Shown: one piece after another, positions 54,438 through 63,835 of the stretch
How the letters are laid out: each line of letters opens with the position of its first letter
How positions within the stretch are numbered: the stretch's first letter is position 1
Program-made: the position numbers and the translations under genes
Assembly: GCF_910593845.1 (NCBI RefSeq)
Contig: NZ_CAJVAS010000011.1
Coordinates: 137,247 to 201,246 of the forward strand
Direction of reading: 5' to 3'
DNA: 64,000 nt
Source: Paenibacillus solanacearum
GTDB lineage: Bacteria > Bacillota > Bacilli > Paenibacillales > NBRC-103111
Notes under the pieces: generated by a model
The model's database searches: none
The model's input: the letters and a program-made list of their open reading frames with translations, nothing else
What the model was told of the DNA's origin: nothing

Positions 54438-55490
54438 ATGTTGGGCTGGACAGGAACGAAACGAATTTGGGTAACGGGGATGCTCGTCATGGCGCTGGCT
54501 TTGACGGGCTGCGGAGGGAAAGCGACGCCGACGGCCGGAGGCAAGGACGGCAAAGCGGAGGCGCAAACCCAGCAGGAGCTGGTCAAATGGAAGCACGGAA
54601 TCGTCAAAGCTAGAGGTGACGCTTCGTACCAGCTGATGGCCAAGGAGAAAAACTTCTTCAAAAAACACGGCGTCAATATCGAATATATGGAGTTTGAGAG
54701 CGACGTGACGATGCTGCAGGCGCTCGTTGCCGAGCAAATCGATTCCATGGAAGCGAACCCGGCTTCGGCGCTGACGGCCGTACAGCAAGGCGCGAAGCTC
54801 AAAGTTATCGGTTCCACGCTATCGGTCAACCCGTTCGTGCTGTACGTAAGAAACAACATCAAGAGCTTCGATGATTTGAAAGGGAAAACGATGGGTACCT
54901 CCGCTCCGGGCTCCATGCCGGAAATGTCGGCCAAAGCGATGCTCAAAGCGAAAGGCATCGACGTCAACTCCGTGACGATCGTCAATGCAGGCGCGGACGC
55001 GCAGCGTTACCAGGCGCTTGTAGCCGGCAAGCTGGACGCGACGGCGGCCAACAGCGACTACGTCGTGAACGCCGCTTCCGACGGCATCAAAGTGCTGGCT
55101 TATGCGTCCGACGTTATCCCGGATTACCCGCGTTTTGTCGTCATTGCCAGCGAGAAGTCGCTTAAGGACAGACCGCAAGGAGCCGTTGGATTTTTGGCGG
55201 CGCAAAGCGAAGGCTTGACCTATGCGCTGGAACACCGCAGCGAAGCGATTGCGCTGGCGGCCAAGACGATGAACGTGCCGACGGATAACGAAGGCATCAT
55301 CCAAGTGTACGATGAGTTTAAAAACAAAAACTTCGTATCCCCAAACCTGGAGATCCCGGTCAAAAAAATCGAGTGGCTGCAGGATTTGCAAGTCGATCTT
55401 GGCCGCATGAAAGGCAAGATCGATGTCAATTCCATCGTAGACGGATCGTACCGGGAACAGGCGCTGAAAAAAGTATCGGGCTCCAAATAA
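54438..55490 (+). CDS. NitT/TauT-type ABC importer, substrate-binding lipoprotein (second system)
   Basis: A 350-residue lipoprotein with lipobox LTGCG (cysteine near 26) and an NMT1/THI5-like binding fold: DASYQLMAKEKNFFKKHGVNIEY, QALVAEQIDSMEANPASA and TMGTSAPGSMPEM. ATG 54438 follows GGGAGGG; the frame starts earlier without a site. It is in one operon with ATPase, permease and UbiD. The substrate is probably a carboxylate handled by UbiD, but this is inference. Confidence 0.9.
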   Translation: MLGWTGTKRIWVTGMLVMALALTGCGGKATPTAGGKDGKAEAQTQQELVKWKHGIVKARGDASYQLMAKEKNFFKKHGVNIEYMEFESDVTMLQALVAEQIDSMEANPASALTAVQQGAKLKVIGSTLSVNPFVLYVRNNIKSFDDLKGKTMGTSAPGSMPEMSAKAMLKAKGIDVNSVTIVNAGADAQRYQALVAGKLDATAANSDYVVNAASDGIKVLAYASDVIPDYPRFVVIASEKSLKDRPQGAVGFLAAQSEGLTYALEHRSEAIALAAKTMNVPTDNEGIIQVYDEFKNKNFVSPNLEIPVKKIEWLQDLQVDLGRMKGKIDVNSIVDGSYREQALKKVSGSK

Positions 55491-55509
55491 GCTGAAAAGG
55501 GGCGATCTC

Positions 55510-56334
55510 ATGGACACGAGAGTACCGAAGGTCAAGGTCAGTAATATCAGCAAGCAGTTTACGGTATCGGTCGAGGACAAAGAACAGACCATCCGCGCCT
55601 TGGACAACGTTTCCTTCAGTGTCCATGCGGGCGAGATCGTGGCGCTCGCCGGAACGAGCGGCTGCGGCAAAACGACGATGCTCCGGATCTTGATGGGGCT
55701 GGAGCAGGCATCATCCGGTACGGTTGAGATCGACGGCAACAAGGTGAACGGCCCCGGGTTCGACCGGGGTATGATTTTCCAGCATGCGGGTCTGCTGCCT
55801 TGGCGCAGCGCGCTGGAGAACGTAGAGTACGGGCTTGAGGTCAAGAATATGCCCAAGCAGCAGCGGCGCGTCGTTGCAGAGCATTACCTGGAGCTGGTCG
55901 GGTTAAAAAACTTTATGCACCATCGTCCGAATCAGCTTTCCGGCGGGATGCAGCAGCGCGTAGGCATCGCCCGGGCGCTTGCAATCGATCCTGAAGTGCT
56001 GCTGATGGACGAGCCATTCGGCGCATTGGACGCGCAGACGCGCGAATCGATGCAGGAGGAGCTGCTGCGCATCCAGCAGCAGACATCCAAGACGATTCTG
56101 TTCGTCACGCACGACTTGGACGAAGCGGTGCTGCTCGCCGATAAAGTGCTTGTCATGTTCCCGGGACCGGGGCGCATTCACGAGATTGTCGATATTCAGA
56201 TTCCTCATCCGCGAACGGATACGATTGCGATTCGCGGGTCTGACGAATTCAACCGGAAACGATATCATATTTGGAAAACGCTCAAGACGTCAAGCGCATT
56301 GCAGACGAATTTCATCCCGGCGGAGGTGCGATGA
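55510..56334 (+). CDS. NitT/TauT-type ABC importer, ATP-binding subunit (second system)
   Basis: A 274-residue ATPase with Walker [15 protein letters not shown] near residue 53, signature [15 protein letters not shown] and Walker [12 protein letters not shown]. The sequence [16 protein letters not shown] is typical of the TauB/SsuB group. AAGGGG precedes the ATG, and the stop overlaps the permease start. Confidence 0.96.
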   Translation: MDTRVPKVKVSNISKQFTVSVEDKEQTIRALDNVSFSVHAGEIVALAGTSGCGKTTMLRILMGLEQASSGTVEIDGNKVNGPGFDRGMIFQHAGLLPWRSALENVEYGLEVKNMPKQQRRVVAEHYLELVGLKNFMHHRPNQLSGGMQQRVGIARALAIDPEVLLMDEPFGALDAQTRESMQEELLRIQQQTSKTILFVTHDLDEAVLLADKVLVMFPGPGRIHEIVDIQIPHPRTDTIAIRGSDEFNRKRYHIWKTLKTSSALQTNFIPAEVR

Positions 56335-57167
56335 TGAACGATTTTCCCGAGGCGCTCGCCAGCCGTGTCGACACGGCATCCGCGCACAAACGGCGCGTCA
56401 AGCGCAAGCCGTTCAAGCTAGGCTATGTTACCGTGCTTTCCGTCATTATCGTTTTATTGTGCTGGGAATATTTTGGACGGCAAATTTCCCCGATTTTTTC
56501 GTCGTATCCGTCTGCAATCGCTATCGCTTTCTGGGAGTTGCTGCGGTCCGGCGTGCTCGCCAAGGCGTTCTTCCAAAGCATTCAGCCGCTGGCGGCCGGT
56601 TTTTTCCTTGCGGCGGTCGTGGGCATTCCGGTCGGGCTGCTGATCGGACGTTACCGCGTCGTGGAAGCGGCGATCAACATCTACGTGCTGGCCGGCTACG
56701 CCACGCCGCTTGTCGCGTTAATGCCGCTGTTTACGCTGTGGTTCGGTCTCGGGTTTACTGTAAAAATGGCGATCATATTTACGCTGACCGTCTTTCCGAT
56801 CATTATCAATACGTCGGATGGCGTTAAGCAGGTGCCGAAGGCGCTGATCGAAGTGGGCATCGCTTTTGTCGCGACGCAATCGGGCATCATGTGGAAAATT
56901 ATTATTCCGGCGACCATTCCGTATATTATGACCGGACTGCGTCTGGGCGTCGGGAAAGCGATCATTGCGATGATCATCGCCGAATTTTTCTCCGCCATCA
57001 GCGGTCTTGGCGGCGTTATTATCAACGCGGGCAACAGCTTTCAGACGGCAACGATGTTCGTGCCGGTCATCGTGCTCATGATTCTCGGCGTCGCGCTCAC
57101 TAAGCTGGTAGGCATGCTTGAGAAGAAAATCGCCCCTTGGCAAAACGGCAGCGTCGGCCGGGAATAA
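56331..57167 (+). CDS. NitT/TauT-type ABC importer, permease subunit (second system)
   Basis: A 278-residue membrane protein with about six helices and the EAA-type loop (PKALIEVGIAFVATQ then IMWKIIIPATIPYI). The start is ATG 56331, or ATG 56334, both after GGAGGTG. It overlaps the ATPase stop by 4 bases and leads into UbiD 55 bases later. Confidence 0.94.
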   Translation: MMNDFPEALASRVDTASAHKRRVKRKPFKLGYVTVLSVIIVLLCWEYFGRQISPIFSSYPSAIAIAFWELLRSGVLAKAFFQSIQPLAAGFFLAAVVGIPVGLLIGRYRVVEAAINIYVLAGYATPLVALMPLFTLWFGLGFTVKMAIIFTLTVFPIIINTSDGVKQVPKALIEVGIAFVATQSGIMWKIIIPATIPYIMTGLRLGVGKAIIAMIIAEFFSAISGLGGVIINAGNSFQTATMFVPVIVLMILGVALTKLVGMLEKKIAPWQNGSVGRE

Positions 57168-57222
57168 ATTATCGTCACGCACCATCGGGATCAGTCAGGA
57201 AGGAAGCAAAGGAGGAATGGTT

Positions 57223-58560
57223 GTGGAGCAAAGCTTGCGGGCAGCCTTGGAGGCGTATGAGAGGCAAGGAGATGTGCTGCGGTTCAGCAAGGAAGTCGAT
57301 TGGAATTTTGAAGCGGCTGCGTATTTGTGGAAGCACAAGCATGGACCGGCCGTCATTTTCGATAAAGTGAAGGGCTACGACGTTCCGATTATCGGCAATC
57401 TGCTCAATGAGCGCCGCAAGTTCGGCCACGCCTTCGGTCTGGAAGAGAAGCAGATTCAGCCGTATATATTGGAAGCGATCGAACACGGGATTCAGCCGGA
57501 GCTGGTAGAGACAGGGCCGGTGCAGGAAGTCGTGACGACCGACGTCGACCTGCTGCGGGACTTGCCGATTCCGATTATTTCGGAAAAGGACGGCGGACGT
57601 TATATTTCGGCCGGCGTGTTTATTGCCAAGCATCCGGAGACGGGGCGCCGGAACGTGTCGATCTGCCGGATTCATGTACTGGAAGGCAACAAGGTCGCCC
57701 TGCATATGGCGCCGACGCATTTGTTCAGCTTCTACCAGCGCTGCAAGGAGCTGGGCCGGGACTTGGAGGTCGCGGTGCTGATCGGCAACCACCCTGCCAT
57801 TATGGTAGCTTCGCAAATGCTCGTGCCGAACGACGAAATGGAAATCGCCGGCGGCTTGTTCCGGGAGCCGGTGCGCATGGTTCGCTGCAAGACGATCGAT
57901 CTGGAAGTTCCCGCCGAAGGCGAAATTGTGCTCGAGGGAGTCATCCGTCATGACGAGCGTGTCATGGAAGGCCCGTTCGGCGAATTCCCGGGCACGTATT
58001 CCGGTTCGTCGATGAATCCGGTGCTGCACATTCAAGCGATGACGACGCGGAAAAATCCGCTGTTCCAGATGATCGTGGGGAGCAATCATCCCGAGCATTT
58101 GTGGACGGGCGCGATTGCCCGCGAAGCGACGCTGCTGCGGTCGGTGCAAGCGGTTGTTCCGACAGTGCAAGCCGTGTCCATGCCGGAGGGCGGGGTCTGC
58201 AGGTTCCATGCGATCATTTCGATCAAAAAACGGACCGAAGGCGAAGGCAAGCTGGCCGCTCTGGCGGCCATTACGGCGCAGGACTTACTTAAATATATTA
58301 TTGTCGTCGACGACGACATTAACATTCTGAACCATACCGATGTGGAATGGGCGATGGCGACGCGTATGCGGGCGCATGACGATGTGCAGATCATTCGCGA
58401 CGTGAAGTCGAATCCGATCGATCCGATGGCCATCAACCGTACAGTCAGCAAGATGATTATTGACGCCACCTTGCGAATGGACGAGCGGGAAGGGCGCTAC
58501 GGCGCAAGAGCCGGCGTTCCGGAGGAAATCATGAAGCGCGTGCTGGGTGAAGCGGAATAA
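57223..58560 (+). CDS. UbiD-family prenylated-FMN decarboxylase
   Basis: A 445-residue enzyme of the UbiD family, which reversibly decarboxylates aromatic or unsaturated acids using prenylated FMN. Catalytic residues visible are the arginine in SICRIHVL near 146 and the two glutamates in EGPFGEFPGTY near 248, five apart as in Fdc1. GTG 57223 is preferred: AAAGGAGGA lies 7-8 bases upstream. No UbiX-type prenyltransferase gene is in the window, so the cofactor would come from elsewhere. It closes the importer operon, suggesting the transported acid is its substrate. Confidence 0.93.
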   Translation: MEQSLRAALEAYERQGDVLRFSKEVDWNFEAAAYLWKHKHGPAVIFDKVKGYDVPIIGNLLNERRKFGHAFGLEEKQIQPYILEAIEHGIQPELVETGPVQEVVTTDVDLLRDLPIPIISEKDGGRYISAGVFIAKHPETGRRNVSICRIHVLEGNKVALHMAPTHLFSFYQRCKELGRDLEVAVLIGNHPAIMVASQMLVPNDEMEIAGGLFREPVRMVRCKTIDLEVPAEGEIVLEGVIRHDERVMEGPFGEFPGTYSGSSMNPVLHIQAMTTRKNPLFQMIVGSNHPEHLWTGAIAREATLLRSVQAVVPTVQAVSMPEGGVCRFHAIISIKKRTEGEGKLAALAAITAQDLLKYIIVVDDDINILNHTDVEWAMATRMRAHDDVQIIRDVKSNPIDPMAINRTVSKMIIDATLRMDEREGRYGARAGVPEEIMKRVLGEAE

Positions 58561-58625
58561 GCCGGTTGAGACGGAATAGTTGGCAGACTTCGGTTCGATG
58601 CCAAACGGTCCGAACGTTATAAGAT

Positions 58626-58664
58626 AAGATGATTCCTGCGGTTGTGCGGGGGTCATCTTTTTTT
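58626..58664 (+). terminator. Rho-independent terminator of the riboswitch operon
   Basis: AAGATGA pairs with TCATCTT, with an inner CCTGCGG-type helix, followed by T7. The next 240 bases up to the esterase hold no gene I can support. Confidence 0.88.
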
Positions 58665-58903
58665 AGGAAGATCGCGTCTGAAACAGGACTAGGTTTCTTG
58701 GCGGGACCGTTTGCTGACGGCTGACGGATTGCAAAAAGAGACAAAGCCGGTGTCCGGCGGCCACGCCGTTCGTACGGCCATGCGGTTATACCCGGTTCTG
58801 TTTTTTGTTGGAATTTAATACAGATCAAGATATGATAGATTTGCTGGATCATATGAAGTACACCAAGCCTTATACCGGATCAGAAATAAAGGAGGATTCT
58901 CGC

Positions 58904-59689
58904 ATGGCATTTATCGATTGTCATTTTTTCTCCGAAACGCTGGGGTTATCTACAGCGATGTACGTCATTTTGCCGCAGAAGACGACCGGTCAAATTGGCA
59001 TGAAAGGCCACGTCACCGGAGACAAGCATCCGGTGCTGTTTTTGCTGCATGGCATGTCGGACGATCATACGATTTGGCTGCGCCGCACATCGATCGAGCG
59101 CTACGTCGCGAATCTGGGGATTGCGGTCGTGATGCCTTCGGTACACCGAAGCTTTTATGCGGACATGGCGCACGGTCCGAAGTATTGGACGTTTGTCAGC
59201 GAGGAGCTGCCCCGGATCGCCCGATCCTTCTTCCCGCTGGCGGAGGAGCGGGAGCGAACGTTTGTGGCCGGGTTATCGATGGGAGGATACGGTGCGCTGA
59301 AGCTCGGGCTGACGCATCCGGAGCGCTATGCGGCGGCGGCCAGCTTGTCCGGCGCGACCGACGTATTCGAGTTCGCGACGAAGCGAGCGTCGAGCACCGA
59401 AGCCGTCAACATCTTCGGTTCGACCGGACTCATTCCGGGCAGCGGCAACGATCTGTTTCATTTGGCAGATCAGCTTGCGGCTTCCGATCAGCCGAGGCCG
59501 AAGCTGTATCAATGCTGCGGAACGGAAGATTACTTGCACGGAGCCAACGCCCGGTTTCGCGACCACTGCCGGAGCGCGGGCCTTGAGCTGACATACGAGG
59601 AAGAGCCGGGAACCCATGAATGGGGCTATTGGGATAAAAAAATACAGCGCGTGCTCGAGTGGCTGCCGTTAAACGAGGCAAAAGGTTGA
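58904..59689 (+). CDS. Esterase of the tributyrin-esterase/S-formylglutathione-hydrolase type
   Basis: A 261-residue alpha/beta hydrolase. The nucleophile elbow is GLSMGGYGA (serine near 124), with the oxyanion region [12 protein letters not shown] and the catalytic histidine in [11 protein letters not shown] near the C-terminus. Length and motifs fit the EstA/esterase D group. ATG 58904 follows AAAGGAGGA. No signal peptide, so cytosolic. Confidence 0.93.
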   Translation: MAFIDCHFFSETLGLSTAMYVILPQKTTGQIGMKGHVTGDKHPVLFLLHGMSDDHTIWLRRTSIERYVANLGIAVVMPSVHRSFYADMAHGPKYWTFVSEELPRIARSFFPLAEERERTFVAGLSMGGYGALKLGLTHPERYAAAASLSGATDVFEFATKRASSTEAVNIFGSTGLIPGSGNDLFHLADQLAASDQPRPKLYQCCGTEDYLHGANARFRDHCRSAGLELTYEEEPGTHEWGYWDKKIQRVLEWLPLNEAKG

Positions 59690-59756
59690 TCGACAGCGAC
59701 CTCTCGGTTAGGGTGCAGTCTTTTCGCAGGCCAAACCGAATTGAAGCATTTTCTAA

Positions 59757-59800
59757 AAAGTCGTCCCTGTGCGCTGCTGCGTCTGCGACGATTTTTTTTT
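59757..59800 (+). terminator. Terminator of the esterase gene
   Basis: AAAGTCGTC and GACGATTT arms with a T9 run. The stem is short with a 21-nt structured loop. Confidence 0.55.
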
Positions 59801-59853
59801 AAAAAGATCGTTGGCGTCTTCCGCAATACGATATGTTTTTGCAAATGCGAAGC

Positions 59854-59898
59854 AAAAAGAGCACTTTCACGCCGTTGTACGGGAGAAGCGCTCTTTTT
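59854..59898. terminator. Terminator between convergent genes
   Basis: AAAAAGAGC pairs with GCTCTTTTT across a loop. It lies 15 bases beyond the minus-strand stop of the LysM-GH18 gene and has T/A runs on both sides. Confidence 0.75.
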
Positions 59899-59912
59899 GA
59901 TGCTGCCGACCG

Positions 59913-61199
59913 TTACCGTTTGACAATTTTGAAATTGTCTTCAAGCAACAACCAGTTTTGCGGAAAACTAAGGCCGAGCTTCCAGTAGCTAATGCCGCGC
60001 AGGCCGAGCTCTTTGATCAAATTGAATTTGGCTTGAATGGACCTTGCGTCCTCGAACCATACCGTGTGGCTCCGGCCTTCGTCATCCTTGTAATTAAAAT
60101 GAGGCGCTTGAGCGGTATAGTCGTACAAAATTTGTACGTTACGATCGCGGGCGAGCGCGATGGCCGCTTGCGGGCTGAGCGCTTTGGCGAACGGGCCGCC
60201 CGGAACATAAGGGAGCGTCCAGTCGTAGCCGTACAGATTTTGCCCCATCATAATTTTGGAAGCGGGCATTTCGCTGATCGCATATTCAAGTACCTGACGC
60301 ACCGGGCCGATCGGCGACACCGGCATGGGCGGACCTCCGCTGTATCCCCACTCATACGTCATAATGACGACGAAATCGGCGACTTCCCCGTGCACCTTGT
60401 AATCGTGAGCCGTATACCAGGCCCCGGTCTGGCTTGCGCTCGTCTTGGGAGCAAGTGCCGTCGACATCAGGAAGTTTTCCTGGTGAATCCGTTCGGCGGC
60501 TTTTCGCAGAAAACGGTTATAAGCCTCCCGATCTTCCGGTCGCAAATGCTCGATATCGAAGTGAATGTCCCGGAAACCGAGCCGTTTGGCCGTTTGGATG
60601 ATGTTTTCGAGCAGCCGATTTTGCAGTTCTTCGCTGTTCAAAATCAATTCTCCAAGCTCGGCACTGAACTGGTCGCGCTCCAGGTTAGTGACGACCATCA
60701 TCAAGGTGACGCCGTTGTTGCCGGCGATCGTACTCAAATCCGTTAACGCCGGGGCTTGCAGCGAGGCGTCGCGCTGAATGCGAAAGCTGAACGGAGCAAG
60801 ATACGTCAAATGCGGCGCCGCCTCCCGGGCTGACTCCAGCAAAGCGGGCGCAATCGTCGTTCCTCTCGGCTCGATATAAGCGTTCACTTCGGCGTTTCGG
60901 CGTGGACGCTGCGGAATAAGCAGCCGTTGACCGATCTGCAGCGTGCTGTTTGCGCCAATATGATTGGCGGCAGCCAGCGCTTGTACCGTAGTGCCGAATT
61001 TGCGAGAGATCGTGTATAGGCTGTCACCCCGCTGTACCCAGTAATAATTGCCGGTAATCGGAATGACGAGTGCCTGTCCTACGACCAGCGCATCATCGGT
61101 TGAAATTTGGTTGGCTTCCGCAATCGTTTGTACGGGCATTTCGTACGTTTGTGAGATGCTGTACAACGTTTGGCCGGACTGCACAACGTGAATCTGCAT
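59913..61199 (-). CDS. LysM-GH18 spore cortex-lytic-type enzyme (SleL/YaaH-like)
   Basis: A 428-residue protein with two LysM peptidoglycan-binding repeats (about 2-46 and 52-96) and a glycoside hydrolase 18 domain (about 105-425). The catalytic segment is DIHFDIEHL near 219, with the catalytic glutamate. This is the SleL/YaaH architecture: a cortex N-acetylglucosaminidase acting in germination, without signal peptide because the spore coat proteins recruit it. AAGGAGGA precedes the ATG. A CATATGTT sequence upstream near 61300 could be a sigma-E -10 box but is not convincing. Confidence 0.93.
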   Translation of the reverse strand: MQIHVVQSGQTLYSISQTYEMPVQTIAEANQISTDDALVVGQALVIPITGNYYWVQRGDSLYTISRKFGTTVQALAAANHIGANSTLQIGQRLLIPQRPRRNAEVNAYIEPRGTTIAPALLESAREAAPHLTYLAPFSFRIQRDASLQAPALTDLSTIAGNNGVTLMMVVTNLERDQFSAELGELILNSEELQNRLLENIIQTAKRLGFRDIHFDIEHLRPEDREAYNRFLRKAAERIHQENFLMSTALAPKTSASQTGAWYTAHDYKVHGEVADFVVIMTYEWGYSGGPPMPVSPIGPVRQVLEYAISEMPASKIMMGQNLYGYDWTLPYVPGGPFAKALSPQAAIALARDRNVQILYDYTAQAPHFNYKDDEGRSHTVWFEDARSIQAKFNLIKELGLRGISYWKLGLSFPQNWLLLEDNFKIVKR

Positions 61200-61618
61200 C
61201 GGTTGTTCCTCCTTACGTTATTGCATTCCAAACATGATGCGCGAGAGCTTCCGTATAGCGGGCTCGACAGTATGGAGACAGAAGACTTGACGCGCTTATA
61301 ACATATGGGAATGGTAGCTGATATTTCGGTTTTGCTCGGTTGCTTTCTTCTAATGTATGCCGCTCCGGGATAATGGGTGTCTGTCTCGGTCAACGGGCCG
61401 CCCAAGATGGCAATTAGGTAAGTGGAAGGGCAGCAGTTGCTAAGCGGAGGCGGCTTGCCGCTCCCACGTCTTGTTCGACGAGGGCATTCGACAAGCAGCA
61501 GCACACACCTACAGCCTGTAAAGCGGCAAGTTCATCCGAATGCGGCGCACGGTCGAAACGATAATTGCGTTAAGGAAACAATAAATTGTAAAAAATAGTG
61601 TGAATATGTAAAAAGATG
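61200..61618. other. Gene-free stretch between divergent genes
   Basis: No frame here has a convincing ribosome site or recognisable product. The left end should hold the promoter of the spore enzyme. The right part becomes AT-rich toward the kinase promoter at 61619. Small imperfect hairpins around 61440-61500 have no T-run. Confidence 0.5.
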
Positions 61619-61647
61619 TTGCAACATTAGGAAAATTATGCTAATTT
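61619..61647 (+). promoter_or_regulatory. Sigma-A-like promoter of the kinase gene
   Basis: TTGCAA (61619-61624), 17-bp spacer, TAATTT (61642-61647), in AT-rich DNA. The transcript would begin near 61655 and pass through the terminator hairpin at 61676 before the kinase start. Confidence 0.55.
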
Positions 61648-61675
61648 AATAACAAATCGATCGACAGAGCGGAAG

Positions 61676-61722
61676 AACCGCCTTATGACACGCATGATTT
61701 GCGTGAGCATAAGGCGGTTTTT
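61676..61722 (+). terminator. Attenuator-like terminator in the kinase leader
   Basis: AACCGCCTTATG and CATAAGGCGGTT form a perfect 12-bp stem with an inner ACGCA/TGCGT helix, followed by TTTTT. It lies between the promoter and the kinase gene and there is no plus-strand gene upstream to terminate. It may condition read-through into the kinase locus. Confidence 0.8.
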
Positions 61723-61774
61723 GTCGTTTCGACTCGAAACCAAACATACCGCAATGTCATGAGGAGGGGGAACG

Positions 61775-63499
61775 ATGTCGAATCGGGATGTGACGGGAAG
61801 CGGGCTGGGGCGTGGCGACATCCTTGCGGACCGCTATCGAATCGTATCCGTGATCGGCAGCGGCGGCATGAGCCGCGTGCTGCTGGCGGAGGATATGAAG
61901 CTCGAAGGGAAGCGATGGGCGGTTAAGGAGATGTACGCAGGGGGCGCGCGGACGGAACGAGACGGAGCGGATGCGGCGCTGCGGAGATCGATGCTGCTGG
62001 CGGAAGCGGAGATGATGAGCCGTCTGAGCCATCCGAATCTTCCGGATATCGTCGACGTGTTTCCGGTAAATCGAGAAGGCTACTTGTATCTGGTGATGGA
62101 TTATATCGAAGGGGAAACGCTGCTGGAACGTTTTGAGCGGCAAGGAAGGCGAATGGCTGCGGAACAGGTGGCCGAAGTGGCGCAGCAGCTGTGTGAGCTG
62201 CTCGACTACTTGCATACCCTGCGCCCGGAGCCGATCGTTCACCGCGACCTGAAGCCGTCCAATCTGATGCTGGACGCGGGGGGCCGCGTGCGGCTGATCG
62301 ATTTCGGAACGGCTCGGCGGTATAAGGCGGGCCGGGATGCCGACACCGTCGCGCTCGGGACGGTCGGGTTCGCTGCGCCGGAGCAGTACGACGGCCGGCA
62401 GAGCGATCCGCGCACCGATCTGTATGGGCTCGGGGCGCTGATGTATTATTTGCTGACCGGCGGCGCGTACTATGCCGCCGGTCAGCTGTCCCGCGAAGCG
62501 GCTGCGCTGCCCGAAGGGCTCGCGCCGCTCGTGCTGCGGCTGCTGCGCGCGAGCCCGGAAGAGCGCTACGCCAGCGCCCGCGAGGCAGGCGAGGCGCTGC
62601 GCCGCTGGCTCGCCTCGCGGCAGCCGCAGCCTGCGGCGGCTGTCCCGGGAGCGGCGTGGACGCCGCCGCTCCTTGTGGCTGTCGGCGCCCTGTACCCGGG
62701 CGCCGGGGCCACCTTCGCCGCGCTGGCGCTCGCGCGGCTGCTGCATGATCACGGCGTGCCGCATGCCGTGATCGAGCCGCCGACAGCCGGGGCGGAGCTT
62801 GCCGCCCTGCTGTTCGCTGTCAAGAACGCACCGCCGGGCTACCGGTGCTACAACACTCCCGCCGCCGTGCCAGGCAGCGGCATCCGCCAAGATGAACGAG
62901 CGTGGACCGAGGGTCACACGCTCTGGTTGCCGGCGGAGGAACCCGCGCCGAGGCAGCAGGCAGCCACCGGCGAGACGGCGGAGGCGTTCGGCTCCGCCTA
63001 CTGGCTCAAGCTGCTGCATGCCATGCGCCGCCCGGTGCTGATCGCCGATGTTGGCGCCGCATGGGAGCATCCCGCGGTGGCGGGGCTGCTGGAAGCGGCG
63101 ACCGACATCGTCTACATTGTCGACCCGCAGCTGCACAAGCTGGAGCTGGTCGCGACGCGGCACCGGCTGCGCGAGCTCGGCGAATGGAGCCGGGCTCCCG
63201 GCCGCCGGCTCCACTGCTTCGCCAACAAGCGCCCGCGTTCGGCGCAGTCGGCGGTGTGGCTGCAGCTGCTGCCGCAGCCGCCGGCCTGCACGCTCCCGGC
63301 CGTGGAGGCGGCGTTCATCGCCGAGGCCGGCTGGGCTGGCCGGCTGCCGCACGACATGCCGGCGATCCGGCAGTCGCTGCGCCAGGCGATCCAGCCGTGG
63401 CTAAAGGCATGGCTTCGCGACAATGCCGTATCCGGGGCGAAGAAGCAGCGGTCGGAGCGGCAAGGATTGGCGACGAAGCTGCGCAGCATGTTTCAATAA
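61775..63499 (+). CDS. Ser/Thr protein kinase fused to a degenerate P-loop domain
   Basis: A 574-residue soluble protein. Residues about 15-275 are a complete Hanks-type kinase: IGSGGMSRV glycine loop, VKEMY lysine, HRDLKPSN, DFGTARR and GFAAPEQ. Unlike PrkC it has no transmembrane segment or PASTA repeats. Residues about 295-560 resemble a MinD/ParA-like Rossmann domain whose P-loop reads YPGAGATF, lacking the lysines, so ATP hydrolysis is doubtful. ATG 61775 follows GAGGAGGGG. The next gene may be CpaB-like, so this looks like the regulatory start of a Tad/Flp-type locus. Confidence 0.88.
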   Translation: MSNRDVTGSGLGRGDILADRYRIVSVIGSGGMSRVLLAEDMKLEGKRWAVKEMYAGGARTERDGADAALRRSMLLAEAEMMSRLSHPNLPDIVDVFPVNREGYLYLVMDYIEGETLLERFERQGRRMAAEQVAEVAQQLCELLDYLHTLRPEPIVHRDLKPSNLMLDAGGRVRLIDFGTARRYKAGRDADTVALGTVGFAAPEQYDGRQSDPRTDLYGLGALMYYLLTGGAYYAAGQLSREAAALPEGLAPLVLRLLRASPEERYASAREAGEALRRWLASRQPQPAAAVPGAAWTPPLLVAVGALYPGAGATFAALALARLLHDHGVPHAVIEPPTAGAELAALLFAVKNAPPGYRCYNTPAAVPGSGIRQDERAWTEGHTLWLPAEEPAPRQQAATGETAEAFGSAYWLKLLHAMRRPVLIADVGAAWEHPAVAGLLEAATDIVYIVDPQLHKLELVATRHRLRELGEWSRAPGRRLHCFANKRPRSAQSAVWLQLLPQPPACTLPAVEAAFIAEAGWAGRLPHDMPAIRQSLRQAIQPWLKAWLRDNAVSGAKKQRSERQGLATKLRSMFQ

Positions 63500-63835
63500 C
63501 CGTCAGGATGACATAAGCGTAAGAAGGGAGAGGTTCGGGTTGATTCGCGCCAAATGGAGAAAAAAATGGAGAAGCTGGTTAAAGGAACTCCAATTTCCGA
63601 TGCGAAACAGCTGGGCATAAGACAGATCGGAAGAGGAGGACGCGAAAGGCACGAGAAAGGTTCGACCACCGTCATGCGACGCGGGGTCACGCGCTCCGGA
63701 TTCGCGAGCGTTGGAGCCTGGACGCAACGAGGGGAGGCCACGGCCAACAGCGGCGTCAATGTACCGATATGAGGGAGGGACAAGCGGTAACGGGAGGATA
63801 TGATGATGCCGCTTGCTTCCGGGAAGGAGGAACGA
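63500..63835 (+). other. Gap between kinase and CpaB-like gene with possible small genes
   Basis: Two overlapping frames are possible. TTG 63540, with GGGAGAGG 6 bases upstream, opens a 26-residue basic peptide (IRAKWRKKWRSWLKEL) ending at 63620. ATG 63554 opens a 72-residue frame to 63772 rich in Arg and Gly, without a clear ribosome site. Neither is recognised and either may be chance. Confidence 0.3.

Noticed and set aside
61757..63352. Minus-strand frame (531 codons) opposite the Ser/Thr kinase
   Set aside because: Antisense shadow of a clearly recognisable kinase; no domain or start signal.
63624..63635. AGATCGGAAGAG, identical to the first 12 bases of a common sequencing adapter
   Set aside because: The next base is G rather than the adapter's C and the following sequence diverges completely, so contamination is unlikely; a chance match in high-GC DNA.
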